Positions 1 to 8,066 of a stretch of 64,000 bases of DNA are shown here, piece after piece. A program made the translations under genes and the position numbers. Below the pieces are notes generated by a model that did no database searches, was not told where the DNA came from, and saw only the letters and a list, made by a program, of their open reading frames with translations. This stretch comes from Paenibacillus sp. GSMTC-2017. Its GTDB lineage: Bacteria; Bacillota; Bacilli; Paenibacillales; Paenibacillaceae. Every line of letters begins with the position of its first letter. The first letter of the stretch is position 1. Where the stretch lies: NCBI RefSeq assembly GCF_016019935.1, contig NZ_JAECMT010000002.1, forward strand, positions 62,001 to 126,000. Direction: 5' to 3'.

Positions 1-2
1 TC

Positions 3-218
3 CATTTTACAGCCGAGATTACTGGTGGTTCATTACTATTAGAAGAAGGAATTATTGATAGCAACTGGATTAAGATAACGGACCTTCCGCACTTGGATGA
101 AACAGAACTTAGAGACGGGAAAGTCTTGAAGCAGATCATTCAAAATATTACAGATGATAATATCCATCCATTGACCATTTTTAATGATGTTATGTTTAAC
201 ACTGAAGTTAATAGGTAA
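3..218 (+). CDS. Nudix-type hydrolase, C-terminal part (5' end outside window)
   Basis: An open frame enters the window at its left edge and stops with TAA at 216-218, giving 71 residues. The run FTAEITGGSLL, the following LLEEGIID and the later LRDG resemble the C-terminal half of ADP-ribose pyrophosphatase-like Nudix hydrolases, which end with a similar strand and helix. The Nudix box itself would lie upstream of position 1 and cannot be checked. It converges on the minus-strand gene that ends at 227, only 8 bases away. The family call is an inference from the tail alone. Confidence 0.5.
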   Translation, partial: HFTAEITGGSLLLEEGIIDSNWIKITDLPHLDETELRDGKVLKQIIQNITDDNIHPLTIFNDVMFNTEVNR

Positions 219-226
219 AAAATACG

Positions 227-835
227 CTATTGTAATAATGGTTTTACATGCAAAACCCCCTGCTCGACTGAAGTCTCTATATACCCAATTATCTGATCAA
301 ACGTATATAGGTTAAGTGTTTCAGTAGTAATGTCTTTATCGTTCTCCATATCGCCTAATACGCTAGGAATGAATTGTTCAACATCTTTGGACGTAACTTC
401 TTCTAAATCTAACACTGTTGGCGCATAAATTAGCATCCTTTTTATTTCATCTGCAAAACCATAATAGTTTAACAATTTTCCATTCAGCAATCGAAAATCA
501 TTGTGATGTAAAGTATGTATTTCTCTATTTGCTTCCATTCTATTTTTGAGCCAAGGAAGATAAAAACCTTTCACCCATATATCATCGGCAATAAGATGAG
601 TGAAATATCCGAGTATATAATGACTATCTATGTGCGTTCTATATTTATGTAAAAATCCGTTAAAATCTAAATGTCTTGAAAGATCTTTACTATTGCCTGC
701 AAAAAAATGCGAGATGTCTTTTGTGGGAACAGCATCGGGAGCAATATTACCGAGTAAAAATAAAGTTTTATTCTCTATCGACATATATTGGGCAATTTTA
801 TTTGCAATAATCAAGTGCATCAACCGTGACCCCAT
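227..835 (-). CDS. Zinc-dependent phospholipase C-like protein
   Basis: This 202-residue protein has the layout of the small zinc-dependent phospholipase C / S1-P1-like family seen in Firmicutes. An early LLGNIAPDAV is followed by SHF (about residues 42-44), HIDSHYILGYFTHLIADD (about 69-86) and LHHNDF (about 108-113). These histidines and aspartates are the likely metal ligands. No signal peptide is visible, so it is probably cytoplasmic rather than a secreted phospholipase, and the natural substrate is unknown. The ATG at 835 begins MGSRLMHL. It is a single gene converging on the Nudix tail. The fold assignment is fairly secure; the reaction is not. Confidence 0.7.
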   Translation of the reverse strand: MGSRLMHLIIANKIAQYMSIENKTLFLLGNIAPDAVPTKDISHFFAGNSKDLSRHLDFNGFLHKYRTHIDSHYILGYFTHLIADDIWVKGFYLPWLKNRMEANREIHTLHHNDFRLLNGKLLNYYGFADEIKRMLIYAPTVLDLEEVTSKDVEQFIPSVLGDMENDKDITTETLNLYTFDQIIGYIETSVEQGVLHVKPLLQ

Positions 836-945
836 ATATTCTACATCCTTTATAAAATAGTTTTATTATGCGAGTTTATCATATGTACATTCTGATTTGA
901 CCGAATTACATTCAACTATCAGTTAATTATCATTTATAATTGACA

Positions 946-985
946 ATACAAAAAGAAGAGGTGACATCATCGTCATCTCTTCTTC
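946..985 (-). terminator. Intrinsic terminator of azoR
   Basis: A 12-bp stem (954-965 with 972-983, one G-T pair) with a 6-nt loop is followed on the minus strand by a T-rich run. It lies just downstream of the azoR stop at 1003. Confidence 0.75.
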
Positions 986-1002
986 TATTTTTGAACGTTA
1001 TT

Positions 1003-1626
1003 TTAGAAACTAGCAGCTACTCCAGCTACTTCTGCCAAACCTTTTGCAATGATGTCAGCAGATTGATCTTTAAATTGGTTATGACCTTCGATAATAACCT
1101 CTTCAGCGTTAACTCCGAATAAACCAAATGCTGCTTTAACTGGTTTGATTGTTGATTCAATAGATGCCATTGGCTCAACAGAATAAACGCCACCACGTGC
1201 ATTTAGCAATACGACCTTCTTATCACCCACAAGACCTACTGGACCTTCAGCAGTATACTTAAACGTTTTACCAGCTTGAGCAATGTAAGACATGTAAGTT
1301 GTTAGTGGAGCGGGTGCAACAAAGTTCCATAGCGGGAATGCAATAACGATTTTATCTGCTGCAAGGAATTGATCCAAATAACGATTAGCAATATCTGCTG
1401 CCTTCTGCTCTGCATCTGTTAATGGGTAACCTTGAGCTAGTTTATATAGACCTGTAATAGCGTCGTTTCCGTAATATGGAAGCTCTACATTGAATAGATC
1501 AAGCTCTGTTATCTCGTCAGATCCATTTGCTTCTTTATAAGTGCTAAGGAATGTTTCATACATTTGTACACTTACCGCTTGGTCGGCAGGACGATCATTA
1601 ACTTTAATAAACAGTACGTTAGCCAT
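1003..1626 (-). CDS. azoR: FMN-dependent NADH-azoreductase
   Basis: AzoR reduces azo dyes and quinones with NADH through a flavodoxin-like FMN domain and acts as a cytoplasmic homodimer. The 207 residues match the family length. The FMN-binding PLWNF motif is at about 98-102 and NARGG at about 142-146. The N-terminal VLFIKVNDRP followed by a serine-rich strand is the phosphate-binding end of the flavodoxin fold. The ATG at 1626 follows a GGGAGAG ribosome binding site. It is divergent from the double-MerR gene at 1882 across a 255-bp gap that holds an inverted repeat. Electrophile or quinone induction through that regulator is an inference from arrangement. Confidence 0.93.
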   Translation of the reverse strand: MANVLFIKVNDRPADQAVSVQMYETFLSTYKEANGSDEITELDLFNVELPYYGNDAITGLYKLAQGYPLTDAEQKAADIANRYLDQFLAADKIVIAFPLWNFVAPAPLTTYMSYIAQAGKTFKYTAEGPVGLVGDKKVVLLNARGGVYSVEPMASIESTIKPVKAAFGLFGVNAEEVIIEGHNQFKDQSADIIAKGLAEVAGVAASF

Positions 1627-1703
1627 GCTGTAATCTCTCCCTTGATATCTCTTTTTAGTTTGACAATTAACAGAAAAAGGATGGTTTGTTAGATTAAACT
1701 AAC

Positions 1704-1759
1704 TGTGCTTTGTAAAAGCACATTAACACCAAAAAAAATATGCAACTGTCTAAAGCACA
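1704..1759. promoter_or_regulatory. Palindromic operator between azoR and merR
   Basis: A perfect 8-bp inverted repeat (TGTGCTTT, 3-bp spacer, AAAGCACA) occupies 1704-1722, and a further AAAGCACA half-site lies at 1752-1759. It sits about 80 bp upstream of azoR and 160 bp upstream of merR, as expected for a regulator-binding site. Which protein binds it is inferred only from position. Confidence 0.5.
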
Positions 1760-1820
1760 TTATAGGGGTGTTTATATGAAAATTCAAGCGGTATTTTTTA
1801 TAACATCGTTATAACTGGCA

Positions 1821-1849
1821 TTGCTTACAATAAACGTATTTGGTATAGT
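1821..1849 (+). promoter_or_regulatory. Sigma-A-type promoter for the MerR gene
   Basis: TTGCTT at 1821-1826 and TATAGT at 1844-1849 are separated by 17 bp. The -10 box lies 32 bp upstream of the ATG at 1882. A normal 17-bp spacer differs from the 19-bp spacer typical of promoters activated by MerR proteins. Confidence 0.5.
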
Positions 1850-1881
1850 GGGAATCTACTTTCATTGGAGGTGGAACGATT

Positions 1882-2592
1882 ATGCGGTTATATAAACCAA
1901 TTGAGATTGCTCGGGAGCTTGGAATAAGTACGAGCGCGCTACGACATTATGAATCTTGGGGTGTTGTTCCCGCACCTGAACGTGCGTCTAATGGTTATCG
2001 CCTATATACAGAAGTCCATGCTGCTTACTTTCGTTGTCTTCGAAAAATGGCTTCAGGTTACGGTATCGCAATCACATGCGAAGTACTTCGTCATATTCAA
2101 AACGCCGATATGGATGCTGCTTTTTGGCTTGTAAAGGAACAACAGGCTCAGCTTCAACAAGAAAAATCTATAACGGATCAGACTTTATCGTTGCTTCAAC
2201 AACCCTCACTACAGCTAACTGTTAATAAGAAGTCTAAAAACCAAATGTCCATTGGTGAAGTTGCTACTTTTACTGGTGTACAGACATCAGCTATTCGTCA
2301 TTGGGAAAAAGAAGGTCTTCTCACTCCTAATCGGGATCCAGAAAACGGATATAGAGTGTTCACTCCCACTCATGTTAGACAAATTTTACTAATACGAACT
2401 CTTCGTAGAACGGTATATTTTTTAGATAATATGAAAGAAATCGTACATGCAGTCGAACATCAAGATCTGGAGAAAGCTAAAGAAGTGACGGAGCAAGCTT
2501 TGGTAAGTATTCATGAACGTAATCGTGAACAATTTTACGGTGCCCATCAATTAGTGGAGCTATGTAAAACGGTCGGTTTAGTTGTAACATGA
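1882..2592 (+). CDS. MerR-family regulator with two MerR DNA-binding domains
   Basis: A 236-residue regulator with two complete MerR winged-helix modules in one chain. The first covers about residues 5-45 (ARELGISTSALRHYE, then NGYRLYT). The second covers about 123-162 (GEVATFTGVQTSAIRHWE, then NGYRVFTP). A glutamine-rich linker (about 86-120) separates them and a helical C-terminus follows. Ordinary MerR proteins carry one such module and dimerise through a coiled coil, so a tandem copy could read a direct or inverted site as a monomer. No cysteine cluster for metal sensing is visible. The ATG at 1882 follows a GGAGGTGGAACG site. Divergent azoR is the likely target. Tandem MerR proteins are known in Bacillales. 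Confidence 0.85.
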   Translation: MRLYKPIEIARELGISTSALRHYESWGVVPAPERASNGYRLYTEVHAAYFRCLRKMASGYGIAITCEVLRHIQNADMDAAFWLVKEQQAQLQQEKSITDQTLSLLQQPSLQLTVNKKSKNQMSIGEVATFTGVQTSAIRHWEKEGLLTPNRDPENGYRVFTPTHVRQILLIRTLRRTVYFLDNMKEIVHAVEHQDLEKAKEVTEQALVSIHERNREQFYGAHQLVELCKTVGLVVT

Positions 2593-2623
2593 GGCTGCAC
2601 GAATGGCAGCCCCATGTAACGAT

Positions 2624-2998
2624 TTAGTGTGCGGATTTTAGTTCAATTTCTATTCGTATTTGATCAATAAACGATTGTAATTGTTTCGATCCTACATCGC
2701 CTTCTCCCCGCTTACGAACGGATATCGTTCCATTTGTCCGTTCACTTTCTCCAAGGACAACCATATAGGGTACTTTTGAAAGCTGCGCTTCACGAATTTT
2801 GTATCCTAACTTCTCATATCGAGCGTCAACGTCTACTCTAAATCCTTCTGAGCAAAGCGCTTGCTTTACTTCGAGAGCATAATATAAGTCTACATCTGAA
2901 ACCGGTAATATTTTCACTTGAACTGGCGACAGCCAAGTTGGAAATTATCCACTATAATGCTCTGTTAATATCCCCATAAATCTCTCCATTGAGCCATA
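2624..2998 (-). pseudogene. thrS: thrS remnant: C-terminal fragment of threonyl-tRNA synthetase
   Basis: The minus-strand frame from about 2998 to 2624 reads as the last 125 codons of threonyl-tRNA synthetase. It has GSMERFMGILTEHYSG, then FPTWLSPVQVKILPVSD, then the anticodon-binding motifs EKLGYKIREAQL and GTISVRKRGEGDVGS. A TAA at 2945-2947 interrupts it between YSG and FPTWL, where normal ThrS has a sense codon. Everything N-terminal of this (roughly 500 codons, including the TGS, editing and catalytic core) is missing. The frame abuts the terminator stem of an intact-looking T-box leader. A 97-residue product from the GTG at 2917 is possible, but it could not charge tRNA. A functional thrS should exist elsewhere. 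Confidence 0.88.
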
Positions 2999-2999
2999 T

Positions 3000-3262
3000 A
3001 AGCACGCATCCCGCAAAGGGAGCTTGTAAACTCGTGGTTCCACCCTAATTCTGGCCTCATAATAAAATCAAGGCCCTTATTAGTATCCTGTAACGGGGAT
3101 CAATCGGTGACGATTACTACCACTTGCTACGAGCAGGCGGATTCCACGTCACAGCTACAAAGGGGTAACTTCTAACTTCATCACTGAAGGAGCAGGAGCT
3201 TGCAGCAATCGCACCTCTCTCTGTGCAGGTTGAATGTTGGAGTCATGTCTTTGATCTTCGCT
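3000..3262 (-). promoter_or_regulatory. T-box leader riboswitch (threonine type by context)
   Basis: On the minus strand a T-box leader is recognisable. It has the AGAGAG-containing Stem I region near 3215, a specifier-loop candidate GAAGTTACC near 3170, and CCGTTACAGGATACTAATAAG near 3090. The 14-nt T-box AGGGTGGAACCACG is at about 3033-3046, followed by a terminator stem at 3000-3025. Such leaders sense uncharged tRNA and control aminoacyl-tRNA synthetase genes. ACC as the Thr specifier is a reading of one loop and is not secure. The terminator's T-run is absent because truncated thrS sequence follows directly. Confidence 0.85.
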
Positions 3263-3283
3263 TAGTAGTATTGCATGGACTGA

Positions 3284-3313
3284 ATTATAAATCCGTTTGG
3301 AATAATATACCAA
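3284..3313 (-). promoter_or_regulatory. Promoter of the T-box leader
   Basis: On the minus strand TTGGTA (3308-3313) and TATAAT (3284-3289) are 18 bp apart. They lie just upstream of the T-box stem I and just after the stop of the MFS gene. Confidence 0.5.
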
Positions 3314-3320
3314 TACAATA

Positions 3321-4535
3321 TTATACAGTTGTCTCCACTTGTTTTTGAGGTTTAAAGATAAATCCTAATAAAGCAAACAGCAGAAACGCGCATCCCAAAA
3401 AGATGAATATACTGTAAGGTGATATATACTTGATGCCAAATCCGCCAAGTGTTGGTCCCAAGATACTACCAATACTGAAGTGAATCGAAGTAAGAATATT
3501 GGCTGCTGGCAATATTGGACGTGGTAAAATATCGGCTGCATACGCTAGTCCCAAAGAATAGAACGATCCTACCACACCACCAGAAATAATGAACAATACA
3601 AACAGAAGTGGCACATTGTCTTGTGCGACTGGAATCATACAAAACGTTATCGATCCGATAATACCGCATGCTATTAATATCGGCTTTCGTCCAATACGAT
3701 CGCTCCATATGCCAAGCGGCAGTTGCAGTATTAAGCTGCCAATTCCAAATGAGACTAGCAATAATGATATCCATTGTTGGCCTAGATCAATTCGCATGCC
3801 ATATAACGGGAAGTTACTGTTCATAGATGCTTCCATCAGACCAAAGAGGAAACCTGGAATAAGGACAAACCACGCGATCCGATACGTTTTTACGTAACGA
3901 TTTTCTGCTGAAGCACCGCTTGAAGGTTTTTCAGGAAACTCATTTTTCATTCTAAGTACGAGTAATAGAACAGTGAGGAAAAACGTACCCGATACAAAAA
4001 ATGGAGCAAACTTGCCAAAGTGCAATAAATTTATCCCAAGTGGTCCTAAGCTGAAACCAAGACCATAGGACATTCCATATAGGGATATAAATCTACCCCG
4101 TCGATCGGCAGGACTTGAACTCACTATCCAAAGTTGAGTCGCGTAATGCAAAGCACTATCGCCAACTCCGACTAGCAGTCTTAAAATAAACCAAATTGTA
4201 AGTGATTCGGTAAATGGAAATAATACATTTGAGAAGGTTACAAGTGAGATCCCCACAATTATAACTTTTTTGTATCCAAAACGTCTTACTGGTCTCTCGA
4301 TGAAAAACATCGTACAAAAAATACCGATATACATTGCAGCTGAGTTAATGCCGTTAAGATCCGAAGAAACGCCTCGTTCTTCTAGCATAATAGATAGTAG
4401 TGGTAGTAAAAGTCCTTGACTTAAACCTGCTACAACAACAACAAGCAATAAAGTGATTAAACGAACGCGACTAGTTAGTGTCGATGATGTTATTCCTTGC
4501 GCTAACAAACTTGGTGCACTCTCCTTGAGTTTCAA
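3321..4535 (-). CDS. Major facilitator superfamily transporter
   Basis: A 404-residue protein with about 12 hydrophobic segments. The cytoplasmic MFS signature is DRIGRKPI, at about residues 281-288, at the start of the second half. The first half carries the degenerate equivalent RRFGYKKV. It resembles drug- or sugar-type efflux permeases, but the substrate cannot be told. The assigned TTG at 4535 lacks a good ribosome binding site. A second TTG about nine codons downstream follows AAGGAG, so the start is uncertain. It precedes the T-box/thrS remnant on the same strand without an obvious terminator between. Confidence 0.85.
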   Translation of the reverse strand: MKLKESAPSLLAQGITSSTLTSRVRLITLLLVVVVAGLSQGLLLPLLSIMLEERGVSSDLNGINSAAMYIGIFCTMFFIERPVRRFGYKKVIIVGISLVTFSNVLFPFTESLTIWFILRLLVGVGDSALHYATQLWIVSSSPADRRGRFISLYGMSYGLGFSLGPLGINLLHFGKFAPFFVSGTFFLTVLLLVLRMKNEFPEKPSSGASAENRYVKTYRIAWFVLIPGFLFGLMEASMNSNFPLYGMRIDLGQQWISLLLVSFGIGSLILQLPLGIWSDRIGRKPILIACGIIGSITFCMIPVAQDNVPLLFVLFIISGGVVGSFYSLGLAYAADILPRPILPAANILTSIHFSIGSILGPTLGGFGIKYISPYSIFIFLGCAFLLFALLGFIFKPQKQVETTV

Positions 4536-4582
4536 AAACTCTTGATGTTATCCTACACGCATGTGTTTGGATTCTGGGTTGA

Positions 4583-4861
4583 TTAAGTAAGATCTCTAAA
4601 TGATTGTATGAATGCTGTTGTATCACCTTGCAAGGTGTACGAGAATACACCTTGTTTTGTATGCAAATAAAGTATTCCTTCATCTCCTCCCATTTGTCGG
4701 AACGAAAGATCATGTACGTCCTCTATTTCAAATTCACGATGTGCAGTTACAATTTTGTTAGCATACAGATACATGATCCGATCATCTCTGATCGTCTTCA
4801 TCTCTAGCCCATTTAGTTTTCTTTCGACTTTGTAATAGGGTTGTACAGCGATCCAGTTCAT
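4583..4861 (-). CDS. Conserved small protein of unknown function
   Basis: Ninety-two residues, start ATG at 4861 after an optimal AAGGAGG site. No signal peptide or membrane segment is visible. The chain alternates short beta-like stretches (KIVTAHREFEIEDVHDLSF, GILYLHTKQGVFSY) and ends in a short helix (FIQSFRDL). This pattern resembles small PH-like or bacterial pleckstrin folds. I do not recognise a named family. It lies between the MFS gene and a lipoprotein gene whose terminator separates the two. The ribosome binding site and codon pattern make it a believable gene. Confidence 0.65.
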   Translation of the reverse strand: MNWIAVQPYYKVERKLNGLEMKTIRDDRIMYLYANKIVTAHREFEIEDVHDLSFRQMGGDEGILYLHTKQGVFSYTLQGDTTAFIQSFRDLT

Positions 4862-4886
4862 TCACAAACCTCCTTATTTTTACACA

Positions 4887-4912
4887 TAAAAAAGGAGCGA
4901 ACGCATCGCTCC
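4887..4912 (-). terminator. Intrinsic terminator after the lipoprotein gene
   Basis: On the minus strand GGAGCGA pairs with TCGCTCC around a short loop and is followed by six T. It lies 29 bp downstream of the stop at 4941. Confidence 0.85.
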
Positions 4913-4940
4913 ATTTACTCGTTTAACGGTACATGTCGGA

Positions 4941-5384
4941 TTATTGTGGCGTTAACTGGTTGACCTGAGACAACAGCTCATTGATTTTATTTACAGACTC
5001 TGGAATTCCAGTTGATTCGAATGCTGCTCTTCCTTGTTCAATATTGGTTAAAGCTTTATCAATGCCACTTTGCAACGTCTCATTGTATTGCACAATTGAT
5101 TGATGTATTTCAGTTGCATAATCTGGAACGGTTATGCCAGCATAAGATGTTACTTGTTCTTTTAAGTCCACCAATTGTTGCTTCAGATCGGTACGTGCAG
5201 TAGCATCTGTTAAGGCTTGTTCAGCTAAAGTTGTCATTTCAGTTCCAAAACTAGTGAGCGATTGCATGTAAGCAGTTGTTTCAGTTGTGAAATTAACTGT
5301 TTGCTGAGCACTATCCAATATTCCGCATCCTGGTAATACAAACAGTGCCATTGCTAACAATATCGTTATCCCTTTAAGTTTCAT
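4941..5384 (-). CDS. DUF6376-type lipoprotein
   Basis: A 147-residue lipoprotein. A short positively charged start (MKLKG) and hydrophobic stretch end in LPGCG, giving a lipidated cysteine at about residue 20. The mature part is a helical amphipathic protein rich in Q, T and E (NFTTETTAYMQSL, LKQQLVDLKEQV). This matches the DUF6376 family of small Bacillales lipoproteins of unknown role. An in-frame ATG 13 codons upstream (5423) exists, but the start at 5384 follows GAAGGGG and places the signal peptide at the N-terminus. It should be anchored on the outer face of the membrane. Confidence 0.75.
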   Translation of the reverse strand: MKLKGITILLAMALFVLPGCGILDSAQQTVNFTTETTAYMQSLTSFGTEMTTLAEQALTDATARTDLKQQLVDLKEQVTSYAGITVPDYATEIHQSIVQYNETLQSGIDKALTNIEQGRAAFESTGIPESVNKINELLSQVNQLTPQ

Positions 5385-5572
5385 TCCGAATCCATCCCCT
5401 TCGTATTGTCGTTCGTTTATCATTTCTATAGGTACGTCTTATTGTTGTACCCATAAATTATACTACGGAAACGGAAAAAACTGGTTTCATCGGTGTTTTT
5501 ATTGCTTGAATGCAATCATTACATTATATATCTTCATGTTCACCGTTTCAATCGGAAGAAATAGGTCAATAA

Positions 5573-5603
5573 GAAAAATCCCCGAACTATAGTAGCCCAG
5601 GGA
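5573..5603 (-). terminator. Intrinsic terminator of the serine hydrolase gene
   Basis: On the minus strand an 11-bp stem (with G-T pairs) closed by CTA is followed by five T. It begins 27 bp after the stop at 5630. Confidence 0.75.
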
Positions 5604-5629
5604 AATGGATTATTAGTTAGCCACATTAA

Positions 5630-6775
5630 TTACTTCAAACTCGACCAAATGATTTGTTTCGTTCCAAGCACGGAAAGCGGAACCCATGAATAAATGGAAG
5701 GTACAAAAAAGGTTACGACCAAATCTTCAACAGGATCTACGAAAATAGCTGAACGTCCCGCACCCTCCATCTGATATGTTCCAATGGACTCGTAAGACAA
5801 ATGATCGATAGCAAGGTCAATTCCAAGAGCGTGACCTTTGTCTTTAATTTTGCCACCCCAATGATATGCTGGTACGTTAAATAAATGTCGTTTAGTAAGT
5901 AGTTCAACTGATTTTCTTCCTAAAATGCGTTCTCCTTCGAAGGTTCCGCCATTCAGTAACATTTGGCCAACTTTCCAGAGATCGAACAATGTTGAATATA
6001 GACCACTGTCAGATTTCGGCGGGCGTACATCCCCTTCAACCGTTTCTTTATTTAAATGGTCAATGTCATATTGCACTACGGCAAGTACTTCGGAGTGAAG
6101 ATTTTGTGGAACTTGGAAAAATGATCGCTTTAAGTTTAATGGTGTAATGATGTTTTCGATTACATAATCTTCGTATGAAATACCTGAAACTCGGTTTATA
6201 ATTTCTCCTAATAATGCAAATCCCATCGTTGAATAGTTGTAGGCTTCTCCTGGCTGGCAAACAAGTGTGCCAGTTAATACTTTACGAATCCAATCGTCTG
6301 TACCATGAGCGCCCCACCATTGACGAGGATACGGTTCATTGAAGTAACCATTTACAGGCATAATTCCCGACGTATGAGTCAGTAGATTAAATATAGTTAT
6401 GTTTTGGTGGGTAGGGTTATCAAATTCGCTTAGGATAGTCGCCACAGGTTGATCGATGAATAACTTCCCATCTTCAATTAACTTGACTATACTAATTGCG
6501 GTAAACATTTTGGTAATGGAGGAGAGATTTCGAATCGAATCCGGTGCAAGTTCGCCTTCTTGTGTAACACCATTCAGTACACCCATAGATCTCGAAGCTA
6601 CGATTTTTCCATGCCTGGAGACGAGATAACTAGCACCTTGAATTTTCTCTTGTTTCACCAATTGTTCAAAATGTTTGTCTAGCTTGTTCAGTTGACTGGA
6701 ATCCATACCAACATCTTCTGGTGTTGCATCAAGTGGACCTTCAATGACTCGCCAATTCGTAATCACTTCGTTCAA
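5630..6775 (-). CDS. Beta-lactamase-fold serine hydrolase
   Basis: This 381-residue protein belongs to the class C beta-lactamase / DD-peptidase / esterase superfamily. The nucleophile motif is S86-I-T-K89. The second motif appears as Y181-S-T inside YNYSTMGFALLG, where most relatives have Y-S-N. The usual C-terminal H-x-G is replaced by GAG near MEGAGRSAIF. These changes suggest an esterase or peptidase-like role rather than antibiotic hydrolysis. No signal peptide is seen, so it is probably cytoplasmic. It starts at a TTG preceded by TAGGGGAATAGG. It is a single gene with its own terminator. Confidence 0.85.
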   Translation of the reverse strand: MNEVITNWRVIEGPLDATPEDVGMDSSQLNKLDKHFEQLVKQEKIQGASYLVSRHGKIVASRSMGVLNGVTQEGELAPDSIRNLSSITKMFTAISIVKLIEDGKLFIDQPVATILSEFDNPTHQNITIFNLLTHTSGIMPVNGYFNEPYPRQWWGAHGTDDWIRKVLTGTLVCQPGEAYNYSTMGFALLGEIINRVSGISYEDYVIENIITPLNLKRSFFQVPQNLHSEVLAVVQYDIDHLNKETVEGDVRPPKSDSGLYSTLFDLWKVGQMLLNGGTFEGERILGRKSVELLTKRHLFNVPAYHWGGKIKDKGHALGIDLAIDHLSYESIGTYQMEGAGRSAIFVDPVEDLVVTFFVPSIYSWVPLSVLGTKQIIWSSLK

Positions 6776-7027
6776 CCTATTCCCCTACCTTTCATGTATC
6801 TAGAAATATATTCTAATTGATGGTAAGGATTGGTGTCTAGGTAGAAAATTATTTAAAGTAGATTTATGTAATAAATCAATGTTTACTATCATTTCGGTCA
6901 CAAAGTGCTAACAATCGTTCTCTCCCAATAGCTCGATCGGGTCATACGGCTGACGTGTTTTTACCGATATAATGAGAGATAATAATTGCTACAGCGTACT
7001 TTAAATTCACAGGGAAGGAGTTTTATT

Positions 7028-7390
7028 ATGTTTAAATGGATGATGGCTATTATTGCCGGATTAGCGAGCCTATTAGCTATTTATCTCCTCATGTTTCAGC
7101 TACCACCGAAAGAAGTGAAAGTGCCTGATACAACAGAGATAACGATTCCTCAAACCACTGTAGATATTGCTAAGGCGGAATCGGTCTACAAAAGTAATTG
7201 TATGAGTTGTCATGGTAATGAATATCAGGGAACAATGGGGCCGGCTCTTAAGCAAGTAGGTTCAAAGATGAGTCGTGAAGCTATTTACAAAAAGATTGTT
7301 AATGGCGGCGGTGGAATGCCTGGATTCGAAGGACGTATTGAGGAACAAGACATCATTAATATTACGAATTGGCTTGTGGACTTTAAATAA
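7028..7390 (+). CDS. Membrane-anchored cytochrome c
   Basis: A 120-residue cytochrome c of the Bacillus c550 type. It has one N-terminal membrane anchor (about residues 5-24), a short proline-rich linker and a C-terminal haem domain. The haem-binding motif is C58-x-x-C61-H62, and the probable axial methionine is M97 in GGGMPGF. It should carry electrons on the outer face of the membrane toward a cytochrome oxidase. The ATG at 7028 follows GGGAAGGAG; an upstream in-frame ATG at 6986 lacks a site. It is monocistronic, with a long hairpin 23 bp after the stop. Confidence 0.9.
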   Translation: MFKWMMAIIAGLASLLAIYLLMFQLPPKEVKVPDTTEITIPQTTVDIAKAESVYKSNCMSCHGNEYQGTMGPALKQVGSKMSREAIYKKIVNGGGGMPGFEGRIEEQDIINITNWLVDFK

Positions 7391-7412
7391 ATCACTAAGC
7401 ATGCAAAAAGTT

Positions 7413-7453
7413 AGAGGCTATTTCCAATTGATTTATTGGAATAGCCTCTTTCT
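7413..7453. terminator. Bidirectional terminator between cytochrome c and yfiT
   Basis: An almost perfect 15-bp stem (7413-7428 with 7435-7449) is followed by TTTCT on the plus strand and by a T-rich stretch on the minus strand. It separates two convergent genes. Confidence 0.8.
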
Positions 7454-7469
7454 ATGAGCGGTGAAGATG

Positions 7470-7994
7470 TTACCAGCCCATACGTTCCTTTAATGATGTT
7501 ATATGTGCAAGATGATGCCTGCCATGCCATGAATATATACCGAGATTCGTACATAATGAAACAACTTCTTTTGATTCCGGATGGAAGAAAGTTCGATTAA
7601 ATTGTTCTTCAGTCATCATTGATAGTAACGTAGCCCATCTGCGATGCAGCACCTCGAGCAACTGTATTGACGTTTCAATTGGCTCGTCAAAAGTATCGGA
7701 CAGTTCCGCCCAACGATCTTCGTAATATGGCCTTATCGAAGGATTTTCTTCGGTCAATGCAAGCTTAAAGCGTATGTAACTATTCATGTGACTGTCCGCA
7801 ACATGATGAACCACTTGCTTAATATTCCAACCACCTTCGCGGTATGGTGTAAGTAACTGTTCTTCCGTTAACCCATCAGTTGCTTCTTTTAGTTGCTTTG
7901 GTAGTTTTGCAATATGCTTTATCCATACTTGCCGCTGCTCATTATCAATTACTCCAGAATGCTCAAAAGTGCCTATCGGAAATCGAAGATCCAT
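7470..7994 (-). CDS. yfiT: YfiT-type bacillithiol transferase (DinB fold)
   Basis: A 174-residue metal-dependent four-helix-bundle protein of the DinB/YfiT family, known as bacillithiol S-transferases. The metal site is visible as HHVADSHMN (about residues 63-71) and HGRHHLAHI (about 157-165), supplying three histidines. It should conjugate bacillithiol to electrophiles in the cytoplasm. The ATG at 7994 follows AAGGAGGG. The WYL-type regulator gene lies 72 bp upstream on the same strand, so the pair may form an operon. A paralogue lies at 16841. The opening LRFPIG is shared by both copies. Confidence 0.88.
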   Translation of the reverse strand: MDLRFPIGTFEHSGVIDNEQRQVWIKHIAKLPKQLKEATDGLTEEQLLTPYREGGWNIKQVVHHVADSHMNSYIRFKLALTEENPSIRPYYEDRWAELSDTFDEPIETSIQLLEVLHRRWATLLSMMTEEQFNRTFFHPESKEVVSLCTNLGIYSWHGRHHLAHITSLKERMGW

Positions 7995-8066
7995 CGTATC
8001 AATCCCTCCTTGTTATAATGAACAATTATAACTTACCTATAGTTTTTTATTAAGATTGAAAACAGA

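Noticed and set aside
2034..2225. Alternative frames inside the double-MerR gene
   Set aside because: They overlap a clearly coding frame, lack ribosome binding sites and give no recognisable protein.
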